From UBA8437 sp963933195 (GTDB taxonomy: Bacteria; Planctomycetota; Planctomycetia; Planctomycetales; Planctomycetaceae), in the NCBI GenBank assembly GCA_963933195.1, contig CAWVUS010000009.1, positions 1 to 46,672 on the forward strand: DNA of 46,672 bases, in the 5' to 3' direction. The notes under the pieces are model-generated. The model was not told the DNA's origin and did no database searches. It was given only the letters and a program-made list of their open reading frames with translations. This document shows positions 33,879 to 43,199 of the stretch, one piece after another; the first letter of the stretch is position 1, and each line of letters begins with the position of its first letter. The translations under genes were made by a program, and so were the position numbers.

Positions 33879-35288
33879 TCAGGCCAATCCCGGGATGGGC
33901 TTGGTCTCTTCCAGCAGGTTGATCAACTCGGTCGGAACCCCGCGGGTGACCCGGACTTCTCCGACGTCAAAGAGAGTGTTGAGCACCGTGGCGAGCAGAT
34001 CCTGGGGGGCGTAGGGGGTCGAGATCGGCTTGGTCGCATGGTTGTCACTCTGGCCGATAACCTGGCCGCCGGGCACACCGCCTCCGGCCACCAGCAGGCT
34101 GGTGAGTCCACCGTAGTGATCGCGGCCGCCATTTTTGTTTCTGCGCGGTGTCCGACCCATTTCGCCGGTCACCACCAGCATGATCTTTTCCGAGAGTCCA
34201 CGCTGGTGGATGTCTTCCAGGAAGGCGGCCACGGCGTGGTCGACCTGGGGGCCGAGCCAGTTCATGCCGCCGAGATTCTTGGGGCTGTTCTTGTTGCTGT
34301 GGAAGTCCCAGCCACAGTCACTGACGGTGACGAATCCACAGCCCGCCTCGCACAGTCTCCGGGCCATCAGCATCTGCTTGCCCAGCAGGTTCGATGCCCG
34401 GCTCATGTCGTACCAGCGGTGGACGTCGGAGTTCTTGAACAGGTACGAGGTGTCGTAACTGGCGACGGTTTTCGGGGATTCGCCGGAGAGGTCAAATGCC
34501 TCGGCCACTCCGCGTGTGATCACCTCGAAGGCCTGTTGCTGGTACTTGTCGGTCTGGTCGACCAGTGATTCCTGGTCGAAGCGGCGTCTCAGGTTGTCCA
34601 GCCCGGTCAGCAGCAGGCGACGGTCATCGAATCGATTGCGGGGCAACTTCAGTTGCATGTTGGCCTTCAACTGTCCTCCACCCCGCGGGTTGAAGGCGAC
34701 GTAGTTGGGACCGAGATCGCCGGCGGCCGTCAGTGTCGGCAAGGCCTTCGTCTCAAAGTTCGACTTCATCTTCAGGTTGGGCTCGATCGCCTCGGGCACC
34801 ACCAGCACGTTGGTCGGCATTCCGGTGGTCGGGGAATTGGTGCCGGCGACCCGGGCGTAGAGCGCGCCCATCGTTGCCTTCAGCGGGTTGTTGCCACTGG
34901 CGACCTTCTGGTAGGTGTGTCCCGAGTTGTTGCTGCGGTAGGAGCGGACCACCGTGAACCGGTCGGTCATCTGCGAGAGTTTCTCGAAGTGTCCACCGAA
35001 GGTGATTCCGGGGATCCGCGTCTGGACCTCACCCGAGCAACTGTGGATCTCGACCGGGGCCGACATCTTGGGGTCGAACATCTCGATATGCGGGGGACCA
35101 CCACTCAGGAACAGCAGTACGACCGACTTGTCTCGCACCGGGTGCCCGGCAGCCGCCAGGGCTTGGCGGATCGAGAGCATCTGGGACAGTCCGAGTCCTC
35201 CCAGGCCCAGCGAGCCGACGCCGAGAAAATCGCGGCGGGACAGGCCCTGGCAGTGACGTGTCGGGCGGGTATCGGTGAGCCTGAGCAT
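33879..35288 (-). CDS. DUF1501 family Tat-exported protein (solitary subtype)
   Basis: This 469-residue protein has a twin-arginine leader (SRRDFLGVGSLGLGG from residue 17). DUF1501 segments are SVVLLFLSGGPPHIEMFDPK, MLVVTGEMGRTPRRNKNGGRD and LLVAGGGVPGGQVIGQSD. It resembles the DUF1501 protein at 12264-13613 in lacking the HERLTYR...DVHGE tail, and no cytochrome-like gene lies beside it. Upstream, 201 bases separate it from the aminotransferase gene on the same strand; no strong promoter is evident there. Function unknown. Confidence 0.93.
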   Translation of the reverse strand: MLRLTDTRPTRHCQGLSRRDFLGVGSLGLGGLGLSQMLSIRQALAAAGHPVRDKSVVLLFLSGGPPHIEMFDPKMSAPVEIHSCSGEVQTRIPGITFGGHFEKLSQMTDRFTVVRSYRSNNSGHTYQKVASGNNPLKATMGALYARVAGTNSPTTGMPTNVLVVPEAIEPNLKMKSNFETKALPTLTAAGDLGPNYVAFNPRGGGQLKANMQLKLPRNRFDDRRLLLTGLDNLRRRFDQESLVDQTDKYQQQAFEVITRGVAEAFDLSGESPKTVASYDTSYLFKNSDVHRWYDMSRASNLLGKQMLMARRLCEAGCGFVTVSDCGWDFHSNKNSPKNLGGMNWLGPQVDHAVAAFLEDIHQRGLSEKIMLVVTGEMGRTPRRNKNGGRDHYGGLTSLLVAGGGVPGGQVIGQSDNHATKPISTPYAPQDLLATVLNTLFDVGEVRVTRGVPTELINLLEETKPIPGLA

Positions 35289-35489
35289 GGTTGGTTCCTG
35301 TCACAGGCAGCGGGGATCCGTCCCAGACCTGTGCCTGAAGGATACATCAGGATTGGCCCTCGAGAAAGTCGCATCCGTCAGATTGCAGGCCGGGGGCTCC
35401 TGTCATTGGATTCGGTCGCCTGGCAGAACCAGCTTGAATTCTCTCCAGCCAATCCTCCAACTCGATTCCGTTGAAGCGGTGTTTCCCGC

Positions 35490-36866
35490 CTAGGAATCCA
35501 GTTCGGCCTCGACTTCTCCCAGTGTCTGGCTGATTCCAGCGACGATTTCATCGAGATCGTCGCGGGTGGTGCACAGCGGTGGCGAGAGATTGATGATGTG
35601 TCCGGAGTGGGCCTTGATCAGCAGGCGTTGTTTCTTGAAGCGGGCATTGAGTCGTTCGACGAGCTTGGACTCCTCCGGGTAGATGGCACGGGTCTCCCGA
35701 TCGGCGACCAGGTCGAGTGCCTGCATGAACCCGATCCCACGCACGTCGCCGATGATCGGGTGCCGTTCCTGGAGTTCGTGGAGTTTCTCCGAGAGGTACT
35801 CTCCAGTCCGTGCCGCGTTGTCGACCAGTTCCTCGGACTGAATCAGTTCAATGTTCTTCAGTCCCGCGGCGGCCGAGGCGGGGTGTCCGGCGAAGGTGAA
35901 GACATGCCGCAGGTGCTTGCCAGCGGAAGCGAACTCCGCGGCGACGTCGTCGGTGGCGAGCGTGGCTCCCAGCGGGAGGTAGCTGCTGGAGATGCCCTTG
36001 GCGATGGTCATGATGTCGGGCACGATGCCGAAGTGTTCCATGGCGAAGAGTTTGCCGGTGCGGCCGAAACCGGTGATCACCTCGTCGGCGATCAACAGCA
36101 CCCCGTGACGGGTGCAGATGTCACGCAACATGGTCCAGTAGATCGGGTCGGGCATCACGGCACCGGGGCCACTGGCGACCGGTTCTGCAATGACGGCGGC
36201 CACCGTCTCGGGACCATGAAACTGAATCAGGTCCTCGATCGCCTGGGCACACCGGACGGCACAGTCCTCGCGCGACTGGCTTCCCAGTTCGCAGCGGTAG
36301 GCGTTGGGCTGAGGCGCGTAGAGCATGCCGGGGGGAGCCGGTTCATAATCGGTTCGTGGAGAACTTGGCACCGAGCCCAGGAACAGCACTCCACCCGTGG
36401 CCCCGTGGTAGGATCCGCGCCGGCTGATCATGCGGAACCGGCCGTCGTGACCTCGCCGCTTTTGATAGGCCCGGGCGACTTTCAGGGCGGTCTCGTTGGC
36501 CAGTGATCCACCGCTGACGGGGAAGGCACGATTCAGATTTCCCGGTGCCAGTTCAGCCAGCTTGGCGGCCAACTTGATGGTGGGTGGATTGGCCGATCCC
36601 TGGGGGAAGTACGGGATCTGGCGAAGTTGTTCGAAAGCCGCTTCGGCGATCTCCGTCCGGCCATAACCGATGTTGACCGACGAGTAGCCTCCGTTGACGT
36701 CGATCCAGGTGTGGCCGTCCGTGTCGGTGACTCGAATGCCGTCGCCGGCGACAAAGATCAGTGGCTCCTGGTCGCGAGCGGCAGTTTCCCAGTCGCGGTT
36801 GTGTTGCCAGAGATGGTCAATAGCCAGCTGTCGGAGTTGTTCGGTGGTGTCGGTGTCGCTGCTCAT
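35490..36866 (-). CDS. Class III pyridoxal-phosphate-dependent aminotransferase
   Basis: This 458-residue cytoplasmic enzyme has the class III hallmarks: GGSLANETALKVARAY from residue 119, the PLP-ring aspartate D261 in LLIADEVITGFGRTGKL, and the Schiff-base lysine K290 in TIAKGISS. The length is standard. Members transfer amino groups from omega-amino acids, beta-alanine, taurine or amino-sugar precursors to pyruvate or 2-oxoglutarate; the substrate cannot be told. The start lies 3 bases after the stop of the ATPase gene, so it is probably co-translated with it, an unexpected pairing with a DNA-repair-like ATPase and nuclease. Confidence 0.94.
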   Translation of the reverse strand: MSSDTDTTEQLRQLAIDHLWQHNRDWETAARDQEPLIFVAGDGIRVTDTDGHTWIDVNGGYSSVNIGYGRTEIAEAAFEQLRQIPYFPQGSANPPTIKLAAKLAELAPGNLNRAFPVSGGSLANETALKVARAYQKRRGHDGRFRMISRRGSYHGATGGVLFLGSVPSSPRTDYEPAPPGMLYAPQPNAYRCELGSQSREDCAVRCAQAIEDLIQFHGPETVAAVIAEPVASGPGAVMPDPIYWTMLRDICTRHGVLLIADEVITGFGRTGKLFAMEHFGIVPDIMTIAKGISSSYLPLGATLATDDVAAEFASAGKHLRHVFTFAGHPASAAAGLKNIELIQSEELVDNAARTGEYLSEKLHELQERHPIIGDVRGIGFMQALDLVADRETRAIYPEESKLVERLNARFKKQRLLIKAHSGHIINLSPPLCTTRDDLDEIVAGISQTLGEVEAELDS

Positions 36867-36869
36867 GGC

Positions 36870-39023
36870 TTAGTGGCCGTCAGGGGGAGTGGATTGGGGC
36901 AGAGCGAGAGAGACGTAGCGGTCACCGAGTTGTTGTCCCGTGGAATCGAAGAGGTCGCGGATGTGGTCATCCATGGTGAAGTAGAGCACCTGCCACCCCG
37001 CCTCGACCAGCGTGACCACCTGTTGGACCAACCATTCACGCCGGGACCAGTCGGAGTGCTGGAACGCATCGTCCAGGATCAGGAATGCCGGGTGGCCGTC
37101 GAGAGCCAGGCGTGCAAAGCCCAGGCGGGAACCCAGGAAGACCTGCTCTCGCGCGCCGGTACTCAGATCCTTGATTGGGAACTCGTCGTCGTCATTGTCC
37201 ACGACGACCAGGCCGTCCTCGGTGAACCGCAACGCTTCGTAGCGTGGGCACATCAGCCGAATGGATTCTCGGATGACTGCTCCCTCGAGACCGTCCCGGA
37301 TCATTCTCGCTTCTTCGTCAGCGACGTCGTCGAGCACCCTGTGGACGGAGACCTGGGCGATCATCCGTGCGGTGACGTTGCGGTAGTCTCGCCGCCGTTC
37401 GGCGAGGATGCACTCCAGCGCGGCCAGCAGTGATTCCCAGTCGGGGTCGATCGTGTCGCCAACCGACCGGTGTGCTTCTTCGAGCAATTGCGACTGGTCG
37501 TGAATTTCGTCGTCGAGATCCGCGGTGGCCTGCCGGTGCTGATCGGTGAGTTGCTGGAAGTGGTCGGGGTCCCAGGGCGTCTCGGGCGAGGGAGCGTCCT
37601 TGCCATCAGGCGGGAGGCCCAGGCGGTCCAGTTCACTCCGGGTGTCACGCACACGTTGGTCGAGTTGTTGGCGTTCCTGGCGGAGTGATTCGATGTGCGA
37701 GTCCCAGTCGACCTCGGACAAGTCCTCGTTTTTCCATTCAGACAGCAGCCGTCCGATCCGGTCGGTCTCGTGCCGGGTCTCGGCGGTTTCCAATCCCAGT
37801 TGTTCACCCAGCACCTCGGCCTCGTTGCCGAGTTTCTTCAATGCCTCGATCTTCTGTTCCAGTGACGCACGGTCACCGAGTGGTTGCTGGAAACGCCGTT
37901 GGAACTCGGTGGCGATCCGTTCGAGTTCAATGGGGTCGTCGGGTTCCGGGACCGGTGGGTTGCGTGTCCTCCAGAGGTGAGCCGCGGCGAGGCCACCGGC
38001 GACGACCGCCAGGAGTCCGAGTGCAATCCGTTGAGCAAAGAGACCGGCGACGACCGCCACGGCCGCGACGACCGCGGAGGCGATGACCAGTCCTTGCGAG
38101 GGGGATGCTTCGGGACGCGCTGAGACGATTCGGTCGTAGTGATCCAGTGCCGAGACGGTCCACTCGAGATCGTCACGTTGTCCGGCCAGTTCGTGTTGAC
38201 GTTCCTGCTTTGTCTCGACCGCGACCCGGGCTCGTCGCAACGATCTCAGGTCGGCCGAGACACTCTCGATCGTCTCGGTCGATGGCAGGGCCTCAAGCTG
38301 ATCGGTGCTGCTGGTGAGTTGCGAGTCGAGTTGATTGGCGCGGTACTGGCGACCGGCCTGGAGTTGTTCGAGTTGCCCGGCGAGTTGGTCACGGCTGGCC
38401 GTCAGAGCGGCGATGGCGCCGTGAGAGACCTGGTCGTTGAATCGATCGACGAGGTCCTGCGTGCTGTCGATCTCCTCCAGGATCCTCTCGCGTTCTCCCT
38501 TGTCGCTCCATTGACCGCTTCCACTGATCGTCCCGGATTCGAAAGACGCCGAAGCGGCGCTCTTGGGCAGGGCGCGGTTGTTGCGGATGGACTCGATCAG
38601 ATGCTCACCCGAGAAGAACTCTCGCAGCATGTCTGTCTCGATGCCGTCGGCGGTCTCGGTGGTCGACAAGCGAGTGTTTCCCTGCGAAACAACCAGCAGC
38701 CGGCACAGGTCCTGGGGCAGTCCTCGTGGATCGGCTTCCCACGCCTCGTCGATTTTCGGTCGTTTCGAAATGCTCATCTTGACCGACTGGTCCTCGAGTC
38801 CCGAAACCGTGACTCCCCCTCCTCCTCCCATGTCTCTCAGGTTCCATCCGCTGCCACTGCGGGCCCCGGTTCGGAACAGGCATTTCACGAGAAATTCGAC
38901 GACGTAGCTCTTGCCCGTTTCGTTGGGGCCGTAGGCCAGCGTCAGGTCACCACACGACCAGTCGATGGGTTGTTCCAGTGGTCCGCCGGGTTTCACCTGG
39001 ACCCGTTCGATTCGGATACTCAC
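36870..39023 (-). CDS. SbcC/YhaN-like ABC-type ATPase with an internal hydrophobic hairpin
   Basis: This 717-residue protein starts with GTG at 39023, overlapping the stop of the metallophosphoesterase by 4 bases. The Walker A motif GPNETGKS is at 32-39, the ABC signature is in DLSTGAREQVFLG near 617, and Walker B is FLILDDAFQHSD near 645-657. Two long helical, Glu/Gln/Arg-rich stretches (about 165-300 and 365-550) look like a coiled coil. At its middle, residues about 308-350 carry two hydrophobic segments (VIASAVVAAVAVVAGLFA and IALGLLAVVAGGLAAAHL). No CxxC zinc hook is seen. This resembles the YhaN type more than classical SbcC. With the phosphoesterase it probably forms a DNA-end processing complex, perhaps at the membrane. 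Confidence 0.87.
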   Translation of the reverse strand: MSIRIERVQVKPGGPLEQPIDWSCGDLTLAYGPNETGKSYVVEFLVKCLFRTGARSGSGWNLRDMGGGGGVTVSGLEDQSVKMSISKRPKIDEAWEADPRGLPQDLCRLLVVSQGNTRLSTTETADGIETDMLREFFSGEHLIESIRNNRALPKSAASASFESGTISGSGQWSDKGERERILEEIDSTQDLVDRFNDQVSHGAIAALTASRDQLAGQLEQLQAGRQYRANQLDSQLTSSTDQLEALPSTETIESVSADLRSLRRARVAVETKQERQHELAGQRDDLEWTVSALDHYDRIVSARPEASPSQGLVIASAVVAAVAVVAGLFAQRIALGLLAVVAGGLAAAHLWRTRNPPVPEPDDPIELERIATEFQRRFQQPLGDRASLEQKIEALKKLGNEAEVLGEQLGLETAETRHETDRIGRLLSEWKNEDLSEVDWDSHIESLRQERQQLDQRVRDTRSELDRLGLPPDGKDAPSPETPWDPDHFQQLTDQHRQATADLDDEIHDQSQLLEEAHRSVGDTIDPDWESLLAALECILAERRRDYRNVTARMIAQVSVHRVLDDVADEEARMIRDGLEGAVIRESIRLMCPRYEALRFTEDGLVVVDNDDDEFPIKDLSTGAREQVFLGSRLGFARLALDGHPAFLILDDAFQHSDWSRREWLVQQVVTLVEAGWQVLYFTMDDHIRDLFDSTGQQLGDRYVSLALPQSTPPDGH

Positions 39024-40084
39024 GATGCGGGCTCCGTCCCGTAGAGGATCGCCAATGCCGCCAGCAGTGCGTCCTCTCGCTCGGGTTCGTCATCGCTCCA
39101 GTTCCAGTCGATCCGGTCGATTTCATCGCGGACCCGGCCGGCCAGGGCGATCAGTTGTGGGTTTTGGTCGACGTGCAGGTTGTTGAGGCGAGGTGTCCCG
39201 TCGTGGCATTGGAACTCTGTGAAACCCTGCTGCAGCACGTCCCGGATGGTCTCGCGATTCTCACAGTATCCGACCGCGTCGATCCTCACCTGCACGCGGT
39301 CCCACATTTCGGAATCGATCGGCCACGATTCGATTCGACGCGAGATTTCGGTCCGTAGCCGTTCAGCTTCGTCCTCGGTTGGCAAAACGACAAATCGCTC
39401 GGCGAAAAACACCACCTCGGATTGGATCGGTTGGGATGCCACGGATCCATCGTTGGTGTCGAGGATCAAAAACCGTCTCGGGCCGGTCTCGCTGATGTCC
39501 AGTCCACAGGGTGATCCCGGGTAATGGACCGGTGGTTGGGTGGTGGGGACGTGGATGTGCCCCAGCAGAACGAGTGCCGGCTCGGAATGGTCGATATCCC
39601 GGCGGGAAAGAGGCATGTAAACGCCGGGTTCATGGGGATGTGGCGTGCTGAGACCACCGCCGTAATTTCCGTGTCCCACCAGGATCCATCGGCCAGCCGA
39701 CAACTCGCCACGAAACCTGTCGATCACCTCGCCCATCTTGGTTCCCTCGGCGTAGGGAACAAACAGCAATTGTCGTCCGTCTCGATCGACAAGTTGCGGT
39801 TCGGCGTAAACGGTGATGTTGGGGGCCAGCAGGTGTTCGGGTACGAGGCTCGGATCGTGGTTGCCCGGAATGATCTCGATGGAGATCTCCGGGAATTCGT
39901 TGCACAGCGTTTCGAACTCACCGTAGCCCTGGAGATCCCGGTCGAAGAGGTCGCCGGCGATTATCAGTCGGTCGATTTCCAGCGTGGGCAGCTGTTCCAG
40001 AATGTCTCGTAGCGCAGCCAACCGCTCGGGGTGTCCGTTGTCTCCTGCAACGAGGTGAACATCAGCGGTGACGGCAATTCTCAT
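39020..40084 (-). CDS. SbcD/Mre11-like metallophosphoesterase
   Basis: This 354-residue calcineurin-like phosphoesterase starts at the ATG at 40084, just before the motif ADVHL (D8, H10). The in-frame start at 40186 adds 34 residues without similarity. All metal-site motifs are present in order: DVH, GDLFD, GNHD, GHGN and GHIH. This fits an SbcD/YhaO-type Mn-dependent nuclease acting with the ATPase encoded directly downstream with a 4-base overlap. The C-terminal part (about 250-354) is less typical and could be the capping or partner-binding region. It is the first gene of the three-gene minus-strand unit ending with the aminotransferase. Other phosphatase roles remain possible, but the ATPase coupling makes a nuclease likely. 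Confidence 0.9.
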   Translation of the reverse strand: MRIAVTADVHLVAGDNGHPERLAALRDILEQLPTLEIDRLIIAGDLFDRDLQGYGEFETLCNEFPEISIEIIPGNHDPSLVPEHLLAPNITVYAEPQLVDRDGRQLLFVPYAEGTKMGEVIDRFRGELSAGRWILVGHGNYGGGLSTPHPHEPGVYMPLSRRDIDHSEPALVLLGHIHVPTTQPPVHYPGSPCGLDISETGPRRFLILDTNDGSVASQPIQSEVVFFAERFVVLPTEDEAERLRTEISRRIESWPIDSEMWDRVQVRIDAVGYCENRETIRDVLQQGFTEFQCHDGTPRLNNLHVDQNPQLIALAGRVRDEIDRIDWNWSDDEPEREDALLAALAILYGTEPAS

Positions 40085-40199
40085 CTCGACTCCGTTCGTC
40101 GCCAGATTCTGGTGCATCGGCGGTTGACTCAGTGTACTCCCGAAGCCGTTGCTGACCAGAGTTCCTCGTGCCTGAAGCAGCGACAAAGTCGGTTCAGGG

Positions 40200-40228
40200 T
40201 TGAGATCAGGTTGCCGAGAGTTGAGAAT
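40200..40228 (+). promoter_or_regulatory. Candidate sigma70-type promoter for the small anchored protein
   Basis: TTGAGA (40200-40205) and GAGAAT (40223-40228) are separated by 17 bases and lie about 35 bases before the start at 40264. The site falls in the 179-base divergent region between the phosphoesterase and this gene. The -10 match is only four of six, so the call is tentative. Confidence 0.3.
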
Positions 40229-40263
40229 CGGTAGTCTCTGGGAGCAAGCGGGGAAGGATGATC

Positions 40264-40827
40264 ATGGCGGTAGAAACAGGACAACCCAATACCCGGCCCT
40301 TCTGGGCGATTCTCACACTGGTGTTGCTGATCGTGCTCCTGGTCGTGGTGAGGACGGTTGACTGGGGTGACGACTTGGGACTGGGGACGGTTCCGGTCAC
40401 CGTGACCGTTCTCAAGGAAGGGACACCGATTCCGAATGTGTCGATCACCATGCTCCCCATGCATCACGATGTGTCGTTGCGACCGGCTGCCGGGACGACC
40501 GATTCTGAAGGGCGTTGCCAGGTGACCACGCTGCGTTTCGACGACGGTGCGATGCCGGGGCCGTACAGCGTGGGGCTTGAAAAGATCTCCGCCTGGTCCC
40601 TGAGGTTCCACGACCCGTCGTTCCTGGACGTCGATCCTGGTGCCCCGCCATCGGGTTCCGACCTCCGCGAGCCCGATCCCACCCGGATGTACTCGATGGC
40701 CCGCCGCGAAGCAGCCAAGCCACAACCGGATGCCCTGCCGGCGAAGTTGGTCGATCCTGCCAAGTCCGGCCTGGTTGTCCATGTTGAGGTCAACTCGCCC
40801 AATAACTTTACTTTTGACGTGAGGTAG
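40264..40827 (+). CDS. Membrane-anchored carboxypeptidase-regulatory-like (Ig-fold) protein
   Basis: This 187-residue protein starts at the ATG at 40264, chosen because GGGAAGG lies 6 bases upstream; an ATG at 40258 is in frame but overlaps that site too closely. A single transmembrane anchor spans about 12-31 (FWAILTLVLLIVLLVVV). The following 50-110 region (VTVTVLKEGTPIPNVSITML, GTTDSEGRCQVTTL, GPYSVGLEKI) resembles carboxypeptidase-regulatory-like or prealbumin-like beta-sandwich domains that are common in planctomycete exported proteins. The C-terminal part has no recognisable domain. It precedes the DUF485/symporter pair by 124 bases, which include a weak GGCCA-TTGGG-TGGCC hairpin, so a shared transcript is uncertain. 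Function unknown. Confidence 0.8.
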   Translation: MAVETGQPNTRPFWAILTLVLLIVLLVVVRTVDWGDDLGLGTVPVTVTVLKEGTPIPNVSITMLPMHHDVSLRPAAGTTDSEGRCQVTTLRFDDGAMPGPYSVGLEKISAWSLRFHDPSFLDVDPGAPPSGSDLREPDPTRMYSMARREAAKPQPDALPAKLVDPAKSGLVVHVEVNSPNNFTFDVR

Positions 40828-40951
40828 TGGTCGCGGTGCTCGCCGCCGGCCATTGGGTGGCCACGTGTCCCGGGTGATGAGTTTTGCCATTTCCAGGCAA
40901 CCTGGTGGGCCCGACTGGCCCCGTACGATCCAGAACGAGGAATCCGATACG

Positions 40952-41218
40952 ATGACGACCAACCGGAGCCAACAGCAGATCGGCCTGGTCCTGTTTTTCT
41001 TTTACCTGTTGCTTTATGCCGGCTTCGTGCTGCTGATGGCCTTTGACGTCGAGCGACTGCAGGTCCTGGGTCCCGCGCGGATCAACCTGGCGGTGTGGTC
41101 TGGTTTTGGCCTGATCGTGCTGGCACTGGTGTTGGCACTGGTTTACGGCTGGATCTGTCGATCGAAGGGGGCGGTGGTAGACCGTGATGCGACCGCCGCC
41201 GGGGAGGGCCAGGAATGA
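40952..41218 (+). CDS. DUF485 family small membrane protein, symporter partner
   Basis: This 88-residue protein has two transmembrane segments (about 9-33, LVLFFFYLLLYAGFVLLMAF; and 47-71, WSGFGLIVLALVLALVYGWI), which fits DUF485. That family is typically encoded just before ActP-type acetate/cation symporters, as yjcH is before actP in Escherichia coli. The ATG at 40952 has CGAGG about 11 bases upstream; an in-frame start at 40853 is less likely. The stop overlaps the symporter start by 4 bases (ATGA at 41215-41218), so the two are translationally coupled. Confidence 0.9.
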   Translation: MTTNRSQQQIGLVLFFFYLLLYAGFVLLMAFDVERLQVLGPARINLAVWSGFGLIVLALVLALVYGWICRSKGAVVDRDATAAGEGQE

Positions 41219-43185
41219 TCTACGAAGCGTCACCAATTGCGGTTGTCTGTTTTTTCGTGTTTGTCGGCCTGACACTGGGCCTGAGTTTCTACCTCGGTCG
41301 TCGGGCGAAGTCATCGGCCGGTTACTTCGCCGCCCATGGACAGATCCCCTGGTTCGTCAACGGCATTGCCTTTGCCGGTGACTACCTGTCGGCGGCGTCG
41401 TTCCTGGGCATCTGCGGGATGATCGCCTTCTACGGGTACGACGGTTTCCTGTATTCGATTGGTTACCTGGCTGGCTGGATCGTGGCGTTGTTCGTGGTTG
41501 CCGAGCCGATGAAACGGCTGGGCAAGTTCACCTTTGCCGACGCGCTGGACGCTCGCTTTGGCTCCAAGGGCATCAAGCTGGTCGCGGGTATCAGTACACT
41601 CGCCGTCAGCATTTTTTACCTGATTCCCCAGATGGTCGGAGCAGGTGTTTTGGTGCAGCCCTTGCTGGGATTCCCACACTGGGTCGGCGTCGTGCTGGTG
41701 GGGGCGACGGTCATCCTGATCGTCGTGCTGGCCGGGATGGTCTCGACCACCTGGGTGCAGTTTCTCAAGGGGTCTCTGCTTGTCCTGTTCAGCACCATCC
41801 TGACGGTGATGATTCTCGCGCGAGGATTTTCCGTCGAGGACGGAGGGGCTGACGGTCACGTCTTTGTCACGATCGGTCCGCTGGCCCAGGATGATCCCTT
41901 CGCGGATCCCGCGGTTCTCGAAGAGGAATTGGCCTCGAAATGGCGGCTCGAGGGGGCGAAGATCGTCGCTTCCGAGGGAGCCTGGTTGGACACGCCGTTT
42001 TTGCGAGTGGCCCACGGTTCCGACAAGGCGGTGTCGGTCTGGCACATCGACAAGACCGATGCCGGCGTGCTGCTGCGTGAGACTCAAACCCTGCACAAGG
42101 GAGTTGATGGCCAGGTGCTGGTCAATGGAGAACCCAAGGGGATGAAGAAGGGTGAGCCGGAACTGCATCCGATTGGGCACATCAGCAAGTTGCCCGATGC
42201 ACAGGCTGAGACCGGCCCACTGGGGCCGCTCGAGTTCTTCAGCACGCTGGAAGAGAGCGAGGTCGTGTTGTGGGGCAATCAGAAACTGGCTCATGCCGAT
42301 GGCAGCACGACGACCGTGTATTTTCAGAAACCGACGTCCGGAAGCACCATCCTCCAGCCGGGAACTCATCCTCGTTTCCAGGGAATTCACAGCGACGAGT
42401 TGCTGGACAAGATCGACCTGTTGTCGTTGATGCTCGCGTTGTTCTGCGGCACCGCGTCGTTGCCCCACATCCTGATCCGTTACTACACGGTCAAGGACGA
42501 GGCGGCTGCTCGCAAGAGCACGATCGTGGGGATCGCCACGATCGGTTTTTTCTATGTCCTGACGCTCTATCTTGGCCTGGGCGCCATGACCAGTGGGACA
42601 TTGGACATCACCAATAGCAACATGTCGGCTCCGTTGCTGGCTTTCAGTATTGGTGAATGGTTGTTCGCCGCGATCTCTGCGATCGCCTTCACCACCGTGC
42701 TGGGCACCGTCAGTGGCCTGATCCTGGCATCCAGCGGCGCCGTCACCCACGACCTGTTGTCCAACGCGATGGGTTGGGAAATGACCGATGCCGAGCAGGT
42801 CCGGGTGGCCAAGATCGCCTCGGTCGTTGTCGGCCTCGTGGCCATCGTGCTGGGGATTCTCTTCCAGGAACTCAACGTCAGCTACCTGGTTGGCTGGGCT
42901 TTCAGCGTGGCGGCCAGCGCCAACTTGCCCTCGCTGGTGATGTGCCTGTTCTGGAGCCGGACAACTCGCCAGGGCGTGATTGCCGCGGTGGTTGTCGGCA
43001 TGACCAGTTCGCTGGCCTGGATCCTGCTGAGTGCCGACACCTTCTCCAAGGTCTACGGACTGGATGCCAGCCAGGCCGTGGTCCCGTTCAGCCAGCCGGG
43101 TATCATCACCATTCCGTTGGGATTCCTGACCCTGGTCGTGGTTTCGCTGATGACCCAGGAGAAGGATTCGCCGGCCACGACGTAG
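41215..43185 (+). CDS. ActP-like sodium:solute (acetate-type) symporter with a long soluble insert
   Basis: This 656-residue protein belongs to the sodium:solute symporter family, closest in motifs to acetate permease ActP. Examples are FAGDYLSAASFLGI (53-66), STTWVQFLKGSLLV, and LPHILIRYYTVKDEAAARKS (416-435). The N-terminal core has about six helices up to residue 205. Residues about 207-395 then form a long soluble insert (for example WRLEGAKIVASEGAWLD, VWHIDKTDAGVLL, GQVLVNGEPKGMKKGE), far longer than the short loop of E. coli ActP. Helices resume at about 400. Probable substrates are acetate or related short carboxylates with Na+ or H+; specificity is inferred. It is translationally coupled to the DUF485 gene and ends 14 bases from the end of the convergent FG-GAP gene. 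Confidence 0.92.
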   Translation: MIYEASPIAVVCFFVFVGLTLGLSFYLGRRAKSSAGYFAAHGQIPWFVNGIAFAGDYLSAASFLGICGMIAFYGYDGFLYSIGYLAGWIVALFVVAEPMKRLGKFTFADALDARFGSKGIKLVAGISTLAVSIFYLIPQMVGAGVLVQPLLGFPHWVGVVLVGATVILIVVLAGMVSTTWVQFLKGSLLVLFSTILTVMILARGFSVEDGGADGHVFVTIGPLAQDDPFADPAVLEEELASKWRLEGAKIVASEGAWLDTPFLRVAHGSDKAVSVWHIDKTDAGVLLRETQTLHKGVDGQVLVNGEPKGMKKGEPELHPIGHISKLPDAQAETGPLGPLEFFSTLEESEVVLWGNQKLAHADGSTTTVYFQKPTSGSTILQPGTHPRFQGIHSDELLDKIDLLSLMLALFCGTASLPHILIRYYTVKDEAAARKSTIVGIATIGFFYVLTLYLGLGAMTSGTLDITNSNMSAPLLAFSIGEWLFAAISAIAFTTVLGTVSGLILASSGAVTHDLLSNAMGWEMTDAEQVRVAKIASVVVGLVAIVLGILFQELNVSYLVGWAFSVAASANLPSLVMCLFWSRTTRQGVIAAVVVGMTSSLAWILLSADTFSKVYGLDASQAVVPFSQPGIITIPLGFLTLVVVSLMTQEKDSPATT

Positions 43186-43199
43186 ATGACACGGGGCCG

